DNA of 64,000 bases from Labia minor (taxonomy: Eukaryota > Arthropoda > Insecta > Dermaptera > Spongiphoridae): NCBI GenBank assembly GCA_963082975.1, contig OY720350.1, positions 1,821,001-1,885,000 on the forward strand, read 5' to 3'. The position numbers and the translations under genes are program-made. Below, one piece after another: positions 63,906-64,000 of this stretch. Under the pieces are notes generated by a model. The model ran no database searches, was not told the DNA's origin, and saw nothing but the letters and a program-made list of their open reading frames with translations. Each line of letters opens with the position of its first letter. Within the stretch, counting starts at the first letter, position 1.

Positions 63906-64000
63906 CAATCAAAGTATTTCAATTTAAAATTTCTCTGTATTAATTCTATCTAACTTATCTAATACTAAATATTTTGTATTATATCACTATTTATTTCGAG

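Overview
This is an extremely AT-rich stretch of animal nuclear DNA, most probably arthropod. Evidence for this: spliced genes with GT-AG introns, a dynamin that reads closest to arthropod shibire, many mariner/Tc1 and hAT transposon relics, non-LTR retrotransposon relics, and a nuclear copy of mitochondrial nad6 that reads open only with invertebrate mitochondrial decoding (TGA = Trp). No species is named, because nothing in the window fixes one.

Four protein-coding genes are supported. (1) A dynamin (shibire) gene on the minus strand, start codon at 38135, twelve exons down to 11484. They cover the GTPase, middle/stalk and PH domains; the GED and proline-rich tail were not found. (2) The catalytic subunit of protein phosphatase 6, complete on the plus strand, seven exons 41975-45631, 303 residues, with one GC-AG intron. 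(3) An unrecognised plus-strand gene starting at 48872, with exons traced to 54068 and its 3' end unresolved. (4) A Golgi-type carbohydrate sulfotransferase on the minus strand, five exons 63399-59155, with its 5' end beyond the right edge. Genes 1 and 2 diverge from about 38.1 and 42.0 kb. All four look like independent housekeeping or secretory-pathway genes, not a functional cluster.

Most of the rest is transposon debris in introns and spacers. There are mariner/Tc1 relics of several lineages (1-210, 4816-5921, 10090-10547, 16090-17312, 24485-24812, 32653-33113, 34160-35194, 40330-40615, 47760-47913, 50190-50600, 52970-53265, 59731-60268). One non-LTR family (LINE-A) has a hairpin-rich 3' end and several relics. 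A second, Jockey-like LINE (LINE-B, 19776-21255) directly abuts the nad6 fragment. There are hAT-type MITEs, three of them with exact 8-bp target duplications and one of 94 bp with an exact 7-bp repeat. A three-copy repeat family ends in ACTATCTCGC, and 14286-15550 holds a 1.26-kb double inverted repeat. I see no operon, CRISPR array, defence locus or biosynthetic cluster. The unusual signals are structural: the nad6/LINE junction, the large interleaved inverted repeat, hairpin-ended LINE tails, an in-frame internally deleted mariner, and a GC-rich island near 4.5 kb without an assigned function.
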